Positions 8,610 through 17,942 of a DNA stretch of 64,000 nucleotides are shown one piece after another. The DNA comes from Bacillus sp. M6-12 (lineage in GTDB: Bacteria; Bacillota; Bacilli; Bacillales; DSM-1321): NCBI RefSeq assembly GCF_002860285.1, contig NZ_PGVF01000014.1, forward strand, positions 62,001 through 126,000, written 5' to 3'. Under the pieces are notes generated by a model. That model did not search any database. It was not told where the DNA came from and saw only the letters and a program-made list of their open reading frames with translations. Numbering within the stretch: the first letter of the stretch is position 1; each line of letters begins with the position of its first letter. The translations under genes and the position numbers were made by a program.

Positions 8610-9116
8610 TCAATATTTATACCCTTTGCCAAGAAAGGTAGAAGGGAATGGATTGTGGAATTTATCGATAGACTTTTTGCTCGGCCGGTTTTGCTTAAGT
8701 GAATTTGGGCTTTTAGGGGCATGCTCAGGCATTTTCCCAATATAGGCTTCAAGAATTTGCTTAGCTTTAGAAAGCGACAGTGAAGCTTTAGGATTGCGAA
8801 GTGAGGAAGCACGGCTGCCCAGGTGAGGAAGTGTTTTTAGGTCCTCCTTGGAAGGTGGCAGATGGAAGATATATTCTCCACATTTAATAATAACGTCGGA
8901 TTGCTGGCAGGACAGCCTTGGATTATCGGAAAAGTGAAGGCCTATTTTAGTGGCTTTTCCCTCATCCACGAGCTTTTGGAGCGATAACCGTTTAAGCTCA
9001 TAGAGAGATTTTGGAGATGGAGCGGTTTTCGCATGTTTGTTCACTATAAAAATCGCCTGTTCAAGAAGCCCGGAATTAACTTTTTGAAGTTTTGGTTTCT
9101 TGTTAGTTTGGTCCAT
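8610..9116 (-). CDS. ykyB: Conserved protein YkyB
   Basis: A 168-residue basic protein with the family landmarks VNKHAKTAPSPKSLYELK, LQKLVDEGKATKIGLHFSDN, HLPPSKED and YRNPKASLSL-type repeats (here SLRNPKASLSLSKAKQILE). It matches B. subtilis YkyB, which also sits beside cheV, through most of its length; the C-terminal tail rich in Lys and Pro is divergent. Function is not known to me. The ATG follows AAAGGAGCTGC on the reverse strand. It is transcribed alone towards the terminator at 8380. Confidence 0.88.
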   Translation of the reverse strand: MDQTNKKPKLQKVNSGLLEQAIFIVNKHAKTAPSPKSLYELKRLSLQKLVDEGKATKIGLHFSDNPRLSCQQSDVIIKCGEYIFHLPPSKEDLKTLPHLGSRASSLRNPKASLSLSKAKQILEAYIGKMPEHAPKSPNSLKQNRPSKKSIDKFHNPFPSTFLGKGYKY

Positions 9117-9310
9117 AATGCAGCTCCTTTCAAATTAAATAGCTATGGATTTTGCAGGTTTTACTAACAATATAGTTATATATTATATCATTAACTTTCT
9201 GCAATGAAAGCAAAACGGAAAATAAGTTACGACTGCTCCCCATCATGGGTCTCCGGCTATTCGCATATATTGTTAATGCGGAACATTTCAGCCGTTTAGG
9301 AGTTGTGATA

Positions 9311-10426
9311 ATGATAAAAGATTATATTGGCTGTTTAGGGCTAATAGTTGCATTTATACTGGCAGCAGGACATGTTCAGAAGGCTGGGAGATATGGGAGC
9401 GGTTTAACTGTATATAAACAGGTGCAGTTTGGTGTTGTTTATGGCTTACTTGGAGGAGGATTAACACTGTTTGCCTTTTCCTTGCCCGAAGGCGGCGCAA
9501 TAGACATAGCATACGTGGCAGCCTTATTGGCTGCATGGAATGGGAGGGCTGTCAGCCTTTGTATTACATTCTTCATTATGTTTCTTTATCAGCTTATGAT
9601 TGCTGAAAGTATTTCCGGCAATGAAATAATTAGCCTGTCAGTCTTGACGGTCTTTTTGGTGTCATTGATTCAGTTTAGATTTTCAGAAAGGGTCTATTTC
9701 ATTTTGGCTATATTAGGCGGATCGGCAATATATACAGGATTATCCCAGCATGGAGCTCAGGATATGTCTTTTGAAGCTTTTTTTTATTCCGTCGCTGGGG
9801 GAATTCATGCTTACTTTATTCATCACTTCTCAAGAAAGGATGTGGAATTATTCAGGAGTTACCAAAAGGAAGCAACAACCGATTTTCTGACAGGTGTCCA
9901 AAATGTACGCCAATTTGACAGGAGCTTAAACAGCTTCGTAAAATCAGCATTGCTTCGTAACGAACCTCTATCCCTTCTGCTAATAGATATCGATCACTTT
10001 AAAAAAATCAATGACACGTACGGCCATATAACAGGCGACTTTGTCCTGAAGGAAGCAGCAAAAGTTTTAACTAACAAATTAAGCAGCGGAGATTTCCTTT
10101 CACGGAATGGCGGTGAAGAATTTGCCGTAATGCTGCCAGGCTATGATCATGCAAAAGCCTTACAAGTGGCTGAAGCACTGCGGCAATCGATTGAAGAAAC
10201 TATTTTTCATTATGACTATACATTAAAAATCCAAATAACCATCTCCATTGGAGCGGCTACTTTGGATGAAACAGTTTTTAGCTCAGATGATCTGATTATA
10301 CAGGCTGACAGTGCCTTGTATTCAGCAAAGCATGCCGGCCGCAATATAGTCTGCTCTAAATTTAAATGCATAGCTTGCGGGAACAACCCGTGCTCTGGCC
10401 AATGCCAGTATCCATTAACGAAATAA
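9311..10426 (+). CDS. Membrane-bound GGDEF-domain protein, probable diguanylate cyclase
   Basis: A 371-residue protein with five or six hydrophobic segments in residues 1-185, of the 5TMR-LYT sensor type, and a C-terminal GGDEF domain (about 200-350). The active site reads NGGEEF (GGEEF at 267-271) with DIDHFKKINDTYGH upstream, so cyclic-di-GMP synthesis is likely. The inhibitory I-site, normally RxxD five residues before the motif, reads SSGD, so product inhibition through it should be absent. A tail with four Cys (CIACGNNPCSGQC) follows the domain. ATG 9311 follows TTTAGGAG; longer frames lack support. An EAL remnant lies just downstream. Confidence 0.88.
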   Translation: MIKDYIGCLGLIVAFILAAGHVQKAGRYGSGLTVYKQVQFGVVYGLLGGGLTLFAFSLPEGGAIDIAYVAALLAAWNGRAVSLCITFFIMFLYQLMIAESISGNEIISLSVLTVFLVSLIQFRFSERVYFILAILGGSAIYTGLSQHGAQDMSFEAFFYSVAGGIHAYFIHHFSRKDVELFRSYQKEATTDFLTGVQNVRQFDRSLNSFVKSALLRNEPLSLLLIDIDHFKKINDTYGHITGDFVLKEAAKVLTNKLSSGDFLSRNGGEEFAVMLPGYDHAKALQVAEALRQSIEETIFHYDYTLKIQITISIGAATLDETVFSSDDLIIQADSALYSAKHAGRNIVCSKFKCIACGNNPCSGQCQYPLTK

Positions 10427-10688
10427 TGGTGTAAGAGAATTCTATAGCCTATTATTTAACAGGTGTTTATTTGTCTCCATATCTTTTATAATAAAAATCA
10501 GAAAGATAGCTTGCTAGCTAAAATGTAGGGCAAATGTTGCTTCATGACTGTCCATCAGTTGTAATCGCAGCAAGAGCAGGGATTCGATTGAAGACTGCAA
10601 TACTATTCCTAACTTGGGAAGGATTACAGGGTGCTGATTAAATGAAATGTTTGAAGCGAGCGTTAAAACAAGAACTGCAGTTTTCTGA

Positions 10689-10883
10689 AGGCAGCGTTAT
10701 CTTGGACGGGAAGTAATTGCTGCAGGAATTGAGAAGGAAGAGCAAGCAGATTTCCTGTGTGCCGAAAATTGCCAAAAAGCGCAAGGAAACTTTTTCAGCA
10801 GGCCTCTTCCCGCGGAGGAAATAGAATTCCTTTTTTATCAGTTCGGTAATGTCCTAGTGAACACTTGCACTTTTTGTGGATGA
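10689..10883 (+). pseudogene. Remnant of an EAL-domain (cyclic-di-GMP phosphodiesterase) gene
   Basis: Only the C-terminal quarter of an EAL domain can be read: GREVIAAGIEKEEQADFL, an ENCQKAQGNFFSRPLP stretch and AEEIEFLF, matching the family's final helix-strand motif. Upstream of 10689 the same frame hits a stop, and no EAL or DDFGTG motif can be found in 10427-10688. It ends in a TGA that overlaps the 3' end of the convergent ykuE gene. It may once have paired with the GGDEF gene upstream. Confidence 0.7.
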
Positions 10884-11732
10884 GAGATTAAAGACTGTTA
10901 TCTCGGGACGAGATAAAAATCTGAATGGCAGCCGGGTTGTACCCAGCCCCCTATTTACGTATAATTCTAAAGATTCTAATTCATACATGCCTTCATGATA
11001 CTTTTGTCCATAAGGCGGTGTAACAAGGGCGCCGAAAAATGGAATCTGGATCTGTCCTCCGTGGCTGTGACCGCTTAACTGAAGCTGCACGCTATCGCCG
11101 GAAATCTGATCGGCGAAATCAGGGGCATGGGATAACAGGATCTTATACACATTTGCCGGAAGACCATTAAGGGCGGCCGATATATCCGGATTTCCAAGCA
11201 TAGGTTCATCAATGCCAGCAATGTAAAGACTGTCGCCGTTTAAAAGTGATATTGAAGTATTTGTGTTACGCAGGATCGTAAAATCAGACCTGGACATGAT
11301 CTCTTCATATAGCCGGGATCCATTTCCGCCGTGGTCGTGATTTCCATAGACGCAAAACTTTCCCATGGGGGCCTTTAGCTGTTTAAGGACGCTGATAATC
11401 TGTCCTGGCTGGGGATATTTATTGGGTTCATCCATAAGATCGCCAGTGAAAAAAACAGCATCAGGCTGCAGGTTATTTATTTTCTTTATTATCCCCTTTA
11501 GTTCTTCCAGCTGAAACTGGAATCCGAGATGAGTATCACTGAATTGAACAATTTTGAAATCATTAAACCCCTGCGGAATTAGATCATGTGTTATAGTGTA
11601 CTCTGTGGTTTCAAACCAATGAGGTTCCACATGCTTGGCATAAAACCGGCCGCCAACGCCAAAGCCGGTAAAAGTGAGCAGCGTACCAAGGCTTCTTTTA
11701 ATAAATGACCTTCTTGATATTTTTTTTTTCAT
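10854..11732 (-). CDS. ykuE: Tat-exported metallophosphoesterase YkuE
   Basis: A 292-residue calcineurin-like phosphoesterase. The N-terminus MKKKISRRSFIKR followed by a hydrophobic stretch is a twin-arginine export signal. The metal-binding motifs are in order: FSDTHLG, TGDLMD, YGNHDHGG, LSHAPD and SGHSHGGQ. B. subtilis YkuE is exported by the Tat system and lies at the same place, before ykuF. The start is ATG at 11732 with the reverse-strand AGGTTGATATGA region upstream. Single gene; it converges on the EAL remnant, overlapping it by 30 bases. Substrate not known. Confidence 0.93.
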   Translation of the reverse strand: MKKKISRRSFIKRSLGTLLTFTGFGVGGRFYAKHVEPHWFETTEYTITHDLIPQGFNDFKIVQFSDTHLGFQFQLEELKGIIKKINNLQPDAVFFTGDLMDEPNKYPQPGQIISVLKQLKAPMGKFCVYGNHDHGGNGSRLYEEIMSRSDFTILRNTNTSISLLNGDSLYIAGIDEPMLGNPDISAALNGLPANVYKILLSHAPDFADQISGDSVQLQLSGHSHGGQIQIPFFGALVTPPYGQKYHEGMYELESLELYVNRGLGTTRLPFRFLSRPEITVFNLSSTKSASVH

Positions 11733-11973
11733 TCATATCAACCTAACATTTTATTCTCATTAAATAGTACTTCATCATACTATCAAAATATCTTTATAAA
11801 AAGAAGCGGATATTGCAAAAAGGGTTAAAGGAATATACTTCTATTTCTTGCTATATAGCCAATTGTATCCCTTTGTGAGAAAATAGCCTTAGGCTAAAGA
11901 GCCTCGGCTGCACAGGCGCATGCTAACAAGCTGCTGCATGTCGGTTCCAATGATTTTTTATGGAGGTAAATGA

Positions 11974-13827
11974 ATGACGCAGCCTATATTACTTACATTC
12001 ATCATACTAGCTATTATGACAGCTTTATTTATACAGGGGAAAATTAGGAACGACTTAACAGCGGGTGCTTCCTTACTTGCACTTACCCTGCTGGGAATAG
12101 TTACTCCCGAGGAGGCTTTGTCAGGTTTTTCTAACCCGGTTGTTATTATGCTTGCCGGATTGTATATTGTCGGTGCTGGAGTTTTTAATACGGGTTTGGC
12201 AGGGAGAATTGGAAATAAGCTGCTGTTGATTGGAGGAAAGAATGAAACATGGCTGCTGTTCATCATTATGCTTACAGTAGCTTTGATGAGCGGACTTTTA
12301 AGCAATACAGGAACTGTGGCTATTCTTCTGCCCGTAGTTGTAAGCATGGCGATACAGCTCAAAATATCACCGTCCAAGTTTTTAATTCCTCTTGCTTATG
12401 CAAGCAGCCTCGGCGGCGTGCTCACTATTATTGGAACGCCCCCGAATTTAATAATTAGCAGCCTTCTTTCCGAAAATGGCTTTCAGTCCCTGTCACTGCT
12501 GGATATTACTCCAATTGGTTTAATCGCTTTGTCGGCAGGTGTGCTGTTCATGATGACAATCGGCCGCAAGCTGCTGCCTGATACTTCGGAAAATGAATTT
12601 TCAGGGGAGAAGGGCCTTTCTGCAAATGAACTTGCAGGCATGTACAAAATTTATGACAGGCTATCCTATTTGCAAATACCCGCCCATTCGGAAATTGTCG
12701 GTGAAAGGCTTATGGACCTTAGCTTGCCAATTAAATATGAGATTACTGTCATTGCAATAAAGCGGACTGAGAAAGACAAAACGATTGGTATCCGCCAGAC
12801 TCAGCAAACCATTTTGGCAAAGGCTGATGAAGTGCTGCATCCCGATGACCTGATTTTGGTATTCGGGGAAGAAGGATGTATTGCTTCCTCTGTGGAGGAT
12901 TATGAACTGGAGAAAATGCCGCTAAATATGGTGGAAATTAAAAAGCATTTTCTGAGCCGCAAATTCGGTCTTACAGAAATTCTGATTGTTCCCAACTCAG
13001 AGTACGAAAACCGGACACTGCGGGATATTCATTTCCGAGAGAAATACCAATGTAATGCTCTTGCCATTAACAGGAAGGGAGAATATATCCAGGCGGATGT
13101 CGGAACAGAATTCTTAAAACCAGGAGACTCTCTCCTTGTTCATGGGAAATGGGAAAACATTGAAAGACTTTCCTCTGACCGGCAGGATATGGTGGTCATT
13201 GGCAGCCCAAAGCCTGCAGATGAAGCATCAACAGACCATAAGGCTCCCTATGCCGCTGCAATCATGATCCTGATGCTGGTCTCCCTTGCAGTTAATATTG
13301 TTGAGCCTGTACTTTCAGTATCTGTTGCTGCCTTATTAATGATCATAACTGGCTGCCTTCGCTCCATGGATGAGGCGTACCAAAGGATCAATTGGGAATC
13401 TATTGTAATGGTCGCGGCTATGCTGCCTATGGCAATAGCTTTTGAAACAACAGGGGGAGCGAAATATATAAGCGACCTGTTCCTGCAAATATTTGATGGC
13501 AACAGCCCATATTTTATTCTGACCCTATATTATTTGTTAACAATGGTTCTTAGCCAATTTATCAGTAATGCAGCGGCTGCTATTATGTTCGCGCCTATTG
13601 CGATTACTTCAGCTGTCAGTCTGAATCTAAGCCCGTATCCGTTCTTAATTTGCGTGGCAATCGCTTCCTCAATGGCCTTTTCCACACCGGTAGCCGCTCC
13701 CGCAAACTCACTTGTTATGAGTGCTGGGGGATATCAGTATAAGGATTTTGTCAAGACAGGCTTTTGGCTGCAATTATTTATCGGTGCCATTATGATTGCT
13801 GTTATTCCGCTTTTTTTCCCTTTTTAA
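11974..13827 (+). CDS. SLC13-family permease with internal RCK_C domains
   Basis: A 617-residue membrane protein. Residues 1-200 and 425-617 hold about five and six hydrophobic segments with the SNTGTVAILLPVV and IGTPPNLIISSL hairpin motifs and the SNAAAAIMFAPIA and TPVAAPANSLVM motifs of sodium/anion symporters. The central part, about 210-400, contains two TrkA-C (RCK_C) modules of the EIVGERLMDLSLP and RTLRDIHF type, probable ligand-sensing domains. Such proteins carry sulfate, dicarboxylates or other anions; the substrate is not predictable here. ATG 11974 follows TGGAGGTAAATGA. Confidence 0.87.
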   Translation: MTQPILLTFIILAIMTALFIQGKIRNDLTAGASLLALTLLGIVTPEEALSGFSNPVVIMLAGLYIVGAGVFNTGLAGRIGNKLLLIGGKNETWLLFIIMLTVALMSGLLSNTGTVAILLPVVVSMAIQLKISPSKFLIPLAYASSLGGVLTIIGTPPNLIISSLLSENGFQSLSLLDITPIGLIALSAGVLFMMTIGRKLLPDTSENEFSGEKGLSANELAGMYKIYDRLSYLQIPAHSEIVGERLMDLSLPIKYEITVIAIKRTEKDKTIGIRQTQQTILAKADEVLHPDDLILVFGEEGCIASSVEDYELEKMPLNMVEIKKHFLSRKFGLTEILIVPNSEYENRTLRDIHFREKYQCNALAINRKGEYIQADVGTEFLKPGDSLLVHGKWENIERLSSDRQDMVVIGSPKPADEASTDHKAPYAAAIMILMLVSLAVNIVEPVLSVSVAALLMIITGCLRSMDEAYQRINWESIVMVAAMLPMAIAFETTGGAKYISDLFLQIFDGNSPYFILTLYYLLTMVLSQFISNAAAAIMFAPIAITSAVSLNLSPYPFLICVAIASSMAFSTPVAAPANSLVMSAGGYQYKDFVKTGFWLQLFIGAIMIAVIPLFFPF

Positions 13828-13884
13828 TGCCCGGTATGCAAGAGGGCGATCACTAATAAATAACCTGAAGGAGAGGGGATTGCT

Positions 13885-14100
13885 GTGAAAAAACAATCTC
13901 GGGCAATGGAGTTAATATTTATCCCCTCTAATCTAGGCTTGGTAAAGATCTATATTCATGGTTTTGAAGAGTCAGTTTCCGGGGGAGAAGTAATTATTAT
14001 ATTGAATGATTTAATGGTAAAAAGAAGGGGAAATGATAAGAAGGCTACAACGATAAAATCTTTTCTTATGCTTAATAGGTTAATAGCCAGAACACCATAG
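13885..14100 (+). CDS. Small basic protein of unknown function
   Basis: A 71-codon frame starting with GTG after AAGGAGAGGGG, ending just before a strong terminator. The product is basic with a short hydrophobic middle. I do not recognise it and see no family motif. The ribosome site and terminator favour a gene, but the codon pattern is unremarkable and it could be chance. Confidence 0.4.
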   Translation: MKKQSRAMELIFIPSNLGLVKIYIHGFEESVSGGEVIIILNDLMVKRRGNDKKATTIKSFLMLNRLIARTP

Positions 14101-14101
14101 T

Positions 14102-14134
14102 AAAAAGGCTCCTGATAGGGCAGCCTTTTTTTTT
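14102..14134 (+). terminator. Rho-independent terminator
   Basis: Arms AAAGGCT and AGCCTTT with a run of nine T. Confidence 0.85.
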
Positions 14135-14212
14135 GTTCATATTTGTTAGAAAATTTTGTGTTTTGTGTTAGAATGTGAATGAGTATTCATTTTCTTAATA
14201 GGGGGAAGCCGA

Positions 14213-14977
14213 ATGAAAGGGCAAGTTGTGATAATAACCGGCGGATCAAGCGGGATGGGCAAGTTCATGGCGAAGAAGTTTGCGAGCGAGGGAGCGAATG
14301 TAGTCATTACAGGCAGGGATCTTGAACGGCTCCAGACTGCCAAAGAAGAGATCGAAACATTTTCTGGCCAAGTCCTGCCATTTCAGATGGACGTCAGGGA
14401 AATTGAACATGTAAAGGCAATGGTAGCTGCGGCTGTTGAAGCGTTCGGCAAAATTGATTTTCTAGTCAATAATGCTGCGGGGAATTTCATTTGTCCAGCA
14501 GAAAAGCTTAGCCCGAATGGCTGGAAATCGGTTATAGATATCGTTTTGAATGGAACGTTCTATTGCAGCAGCGAAGTCGGCAAATACTGGATCGAAAAAG
14601 GCATTAAAGGAAGCATCATCAACATGGTTGCTACATATGCGTGGAATGCAGGAGCTGGGGTGATTCACTCGGCGAGTGCGAAAGCAGGTGTCCTGTCAAT
14701 GACCAGGACACTGGCTGTCGAATGGGGCAGTAAATATGGCATCCGGGTCAATGCCATCGCTCCAGGCCCGATTGAACGGACAGGAGGCGCTGACAAGCTT
14801 TGGGAATCAGAGGAAGCGGCAAATCGAACTTTAAACAGCGTTCCGCTCAGGAGGCTTGGGACTCCTGAGGAGATAGCTGAGCTTGCTTACTTCCTATTCT
14901 CTGAGCATGCCGGATATATTAACGGTGAATGTATTACAATGGATGGAGGGCAGTGGCTGAACAGCCATCCGTTTTAA
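14213..14977 (+). CDS. fadH: 2,4-dienoyl-CoA reductase (SDR)
   Basis: A 254-residue SDR with the full cofactor motif TGGSSGMG, NNAAG at the NNAG position and a SASAKAGV segment where the canonical Tyr of YxxxK is Ser, as is usual in 2,4-dienoyl-CoA reductases, which use a different Tyr. It matches B. subtilis FadH (YkuF), which sits at this position after ykuE, and should reduce dienoyl-CoA intermediates during beta-oxidation of unsaturated fatty acids with NADPH. Start ATG 14213 follows AGGGGGAAGCC. Monocistronic, with a terminator at 15007. Upstream A/T-rich sequence could hold a FadR site (gaatgagtattcatttt), which I cannot confirm. Confidence 0.9.
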   Translation: MKGQVVIITGGSSGMGKFMAKKFASEGANVVITGRDLERLQTAKEEIETFSGQVLPFQMDVREIEHVKAMVAAAVEAFGKIDFLVNNAAGNFICPAEKLSPNGWKSVIDIVLNGTFYCSSEVGKYWIEKGIKGSIINMVATYAWNAGAGVIHSASAKAGVLSMTRTLAVEWGSKYGIRVNAIAPGPIERTGGADKLWESEEAANRTLNSVPLRRLGTPEEIAELAYFLFSEHAGYINGECITMDGGQWLNSHPF

Positions 14978-15006
14978 GCTCAATAACCATAATATTGAAT
15001 TATTTC

Positions 15007-15037
15007 AGGGTCCTGCTTTATTGGCAGGGCTTTTTTG
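15007..15037 (+). terminator. Rho-independent terminator
   Basis: Arms AGGGTCCTGC and GGCAGGGCTT followed by T residues, behind fadH. Confidence 0.8.
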
Positions 15038-15054
15038 CATGAAAAGGAAATATA

Positions 15055-15302
15055 ACTTTTTTAACAAGTGCAGATGTCCAGCTCCAGCGCCCAGCAACTT
15101 TTTTTTCGCAGGAAAATAAAGCCTCGACGCACAGGACAAGGAATACTCCGGCAGCGATTCAATGCACGAAATAAAGCGGTAGCTTTGGGAGGACTTGGGT
15201 CAGAACAGCGTTGCCACAGGACGAAGGTTGTAACATGGTTTTAGTTACAACACTGGTGTACTTAGCGATTCTCCCTCTGAAAAGGGCGCTTTCGCTTTTC
15301 TA
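15055..15302 (+). repeat. Dispersed repeat family A, copy 3
   Basis: A clear family member: GATGTCCAGCTCCAGCGCCC at the left, GGCGCTTTCGCTTTTCTA at the right, and between them GTTGCCACAGGACGAAGGTT and an internal hairpin TTGTAAC/GTTACAA. It separates fadH from ykuI. Confidence 0.8.
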
Positions 15303-15381
15303 TTTACCTGTTTTTTTTCCGTACTCGCAGAGCTGATTTCGGTGATATAATAAATCATGACACTGATTGGGGGGAATCAAC

Positions 15382-16587
15382 GTGGATGCACTAGAAATTT
15401 TATCAGATCTTGAACGGGTATTTCCGTTTTTTCAGCCAATATTCAGTGCAGATGAGCATCGGGTAATTGGTTATGAAGTGCTTGGGAGATTCAGGATAGA
15501 CGAAGGGTGTATCAGCCTGGGGTCATTTTTGCAGGATGAAACAATTCCGGAAGAATACCGGGTTGAGGTTGATAATCTTATTTTGAAAAAAGCCCTTGAA
15601 AAAGCCGAAGAACAAGAAGGCAATGACTCTTGGCTGTTCATCAACCGTGACCCAAACCTTCTTATGCTGGATCATGGAGAAGAGTTTTTGGCAATCTTAA
15701 AAAGCTCGTTAAAAACAGAGCAGTTAAACAGGGTTGTGTTAGAGTTATCCGAGACGATATACAACGGAGAATTAAACCCGCTGCTGCATTTACTTGAATA
15801 TTATAAAACCTATGGAATCAAAATAGCGATTGACCACATAGGACAGGAAAGCCACTTAGACCGGATTGCACAATTATCACCGCAAATTCTAAAGGTGAAT
15901 CTTGATATGATCCGGCAATCAGGGGGCTCGTACAGAGAGTTCCTTTACTCGCTGGGGATGATGGCGAGGAAGATTGGAGCAAACCTTTTATTTGAGAACA
16001 TTGAAACGGTATATCAGCTGCAATTTGCCTGGAAAAATGGGGGCAGGTATTATCAAGGCTTTTATCTCGCTAAGCCTGGTGCTGATTTCATTGACAAAGA
16101 TTTGCTTCGGGTAAAATTTAAGAATGAGTGTCATGGTTTTATAGTGTTTGAAAAAAAGAAGCTGGAAGCAATATACAGTAAAACCATGCAATATAATAAC
16201 GGTATTTCATTGCTGCTTTCAAAGTATAAGCGGTATGAGAAGTACCCTGAATTGCTTCAGGCTCTTGCAGAAGAGCTGAAGGATAAATGTTTTCGGCTGT
16301 ATGTATGTGACAGCGATGGATTTCAGCAATCCCCGAATGTTTTTCAAAATCAGGGGGGGTGGTCAGTCCAGCAGGATTATTACGGCAAAAATTGGAGCTG
16401 GCGACCTTATTTTTTAGAAACGATTGTCAAAATGCGAAACGAGAAAAAAGGGATACTGTCTGATCTATACAGTGATATTGAGACAGGAGAAACGATTCGA
16501 ACGTTCTCTTATCCTCTTCTTAATGGGGATTATCTGTTTATCGATCTGTCGTATTCATATTTATATGAAAACGAAGATCTTTTATAG
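15382..16587 (+). CDS. ykuI: EAL-domain protein YkuI
   Basis: A 401-residue protein: an EAL domain (about 1-245) followed by a PAS/CACHE-like C-terminal domain (about 265-401), the same two-domain layout as B. subtilis YkuI, which is known to bind cyclic-di-GMP. The signature EAL is EVL (GYEVLGR); the substrate and metal residues NRDPN, ELSE and DHIG are present, with the usual DDxG reading IDHIG, so catalytic activity is uncertain. The start is GTG 15382 after GGGGGGAATCAAC, matching the family N-terminus. It could sense cyclic-di-GMP made by the GGDEF protein upstream. Confidence 0.9.
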   Translation: MDALEILSDLERVFPFFQPIFSADEHRVIGYEVLGRFRIDEGCISLGSFLQDETIPEEYRVEVDNLILKKALEKAEEQEGNDSWLFINRDPNLLMLDHGEEFLAILKSSLKTEQLNRVVLELSETIYNGELNPLLHLLEYYKTYGIKIAIDHIGQESHLDRIAQLSPQILKVNLDMIRQSGGSYREFLYSLGMMARKIGANLLFENIETVYQLQFAWKNGGRYYQGFYLAKPGADFIDKDLLRVKFKNECHGFIVFEKKKLEAIYSKTMQYNNGISLLLSKYKRYEKYPELLQALAEELKDKCFRLYVCDSDGFQQSPNVFQNQGGWSVQQDYYGKNWSWRPYFLETIVKMRNEKKGILSDLYSDIETGETIRTFSYPLLNGDYLFIDLSYSYLYENEDLL

Positions 16588-16649
16588 CTAAATACATAAA
16601 ACGTCACTTCTGTGCAAATCTAAGGAAAAGATCCTTGGAGGTACGTCCG

Positions 16650-16883
16650 TTGAGCGAATTTATTGTCGTTTTAATTCTGATTTCAGTTGTAATTATCGGA
16701 TTCTCCCTTGCTTATACCTTTATTATTGCCAAGAATCAGCGGCTTCTAAAAGGAGAATTGGATTCCAGCATTGATCAAAAAGTACAGTCACATCCATACA
16801 TCCGAAATCCTGTTTTCCTTTCGTTTTTAATTCTGGCGCTGGTGTTTATCCTGTTTATTGCCTACTATTCGTTTAAATATTAG
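16650..16883 (+). CDS. Small membrane protein, two predicted segments
   Basis: A 77-residue protein with hydrophobic segments at about 4-25 and 55-75 separated by a polar loop rich in Lys and Gln. TTG 16650 is chosen because GGAGG sits about eight bases upstream. It lies 62 bases after ykuI and could be cotranscribed. No family recognised. Confidence 0.6.
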   Translation: MSEFIVVLILISVVIIGFSLAYTFIIAKNQRLLKGELDSSIDQKVQSHPYIRNPVFLSFLILALVFILFIAYYSFKY

Positions 16884-16945
16884 AATCCTAGCTAAAGTTC
16901 ATGAAAAAACTTAACCATAATGCCGAAGTTTGGCACTGCCCTTGT

Positions 16946-16992
16946 AGCCCTGATCGAGACAGGTAAATCAACCTGTCCAGTCAGGGTCTTTG
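16946..16992 (+). terminator. Rho-independent terminator, nested stem
   Basis: CCCTGA...GACAGGT pairs with ACCTGTC...TCAGGG, followed by TCTTTGCATTTATTT. The T run is imperfect. Confidence 0.65.
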
Positions 16993-17164
16993 CATTTATT
17001 TACCAGCTAAAATGTTAGTTTGTAAGTACATCCTGAGGGAAAAGAAAAATACAGTAATATGCTGTCAAATGCTGATGGATTTTTGTGGACGAATTAAGTA
17101 CTGGACTCATATTGTAACTGTTAAAATATGATTACATCTTTATGGAAATTCGGGGGAGATCAGA

Positions 17165-17872
17165 TTGAAAACATTCGTTATTAGTTTTCTTATAGCGTGT
17201 CTATTGTTCATTTCCTTTGGAATGCCAGCCGGGGCGGAAGGGATACATAATGATTCTATTTTCAGCAAGCTGGAGGAGGCCTTCCTTGTACAGCTTGCAC
17301 TTAGTGATAAACCTAGATCATGGGAGGATATAGAAGGAATGCTGGACCCATATTTTACGAAGAATTTTACTGCCGAATTTATGAAGGGAAATATTATGGA
17401 GTTTGAGGGCGGGTATGCAGTACCCGGTTCGGATTTTGCAGGCGGCTATATTCCTTATTTCAGTTACAGTGATAGAACAAAAGTAATCCAGGATAAAACT
17501 TCTGAAAAGCTTTATGTTCAGGAAAAATTTAAAAAAACAGAAGGCGGGCCGATTAATGAGAACTCCCGTTTTGAAACAATTACCTTAATTAAAGAAAATG
17601 GCATATGGAAAATTGATGAAATTTCATATAACAGTAAAGAAATGGAAAATGCAGCAGCCATCCAGCCTGTCAGCACTTTATCAACTTCAGCTGTAAAAAT
17701 GGATAAGCCTGACAAGATAGAAAAATTTAATTTTAGTGACTTTCTCAAAAGTCCTCGGAAAACGGCTATTGGAACAGGTTTAAGTGCCGGTGCACTACAA
17801 GAAGAAATGGTGAAATCATTTCAATCGAGTACAGAGAATTCCTGGACTGGAGGAACATCCTTCCTATTTTAA
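17165..17872 (+). CDS. Secreted protein of unknown function, DUF3993-like
   Basis: A 235-residue protein with a classical signal peptide (hydrophobic core ISFLIACLLFISFG, likely cleavage after PAGA). The mature part has a mixed alpha/beta domain to about residue 165 with the pattern GIWKIDEISYNS near its end, similar in style to DUF3993 and other NTF2-like exported Bacillus proteins; the rest is low complexity and Ser/Lys rich. The start is TTG after GGGGGAGATCAGA. Function unknown; family name tentative. Confidence 0.7.
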   Translation: MKTFVISFLIACLLFISFGMPAGAEGIHNDSIFSKLEEAFLVQLALSDKPRSWEDIEGMLDPYFTKNFTAEFMKGNIMEFEGGYAVPGSDFAGGYIPYFSYSDRTKVIQDKTSEKLYVQEKFKKTEGGPINENSRFETITLIKENGIWKIDEISYNSKEMENAAAIQPVSTLSTSAVKMDKPDKIEKFNFSDFLKSPRKTAIGTGLSAGALQEEMVKSFQSSTENSWTGGTSFLF

Positions 17873-17915
17873 AACACAGCCGAAATTTAGAGGGCTACTG
17901 AACTAGTTAGGACCG

Positions 17916-17942
17916 AAACCTTGCAGTATTGCAAGGTTTTTT
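17916..17942. terminator. Bidirectional terminator
   Basis: AAACCTTGC and GCAAGGTTTTTT flank a six-base loop between the convergent secreted-protein and glutaredoxin genes. Confidence 0.8.
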
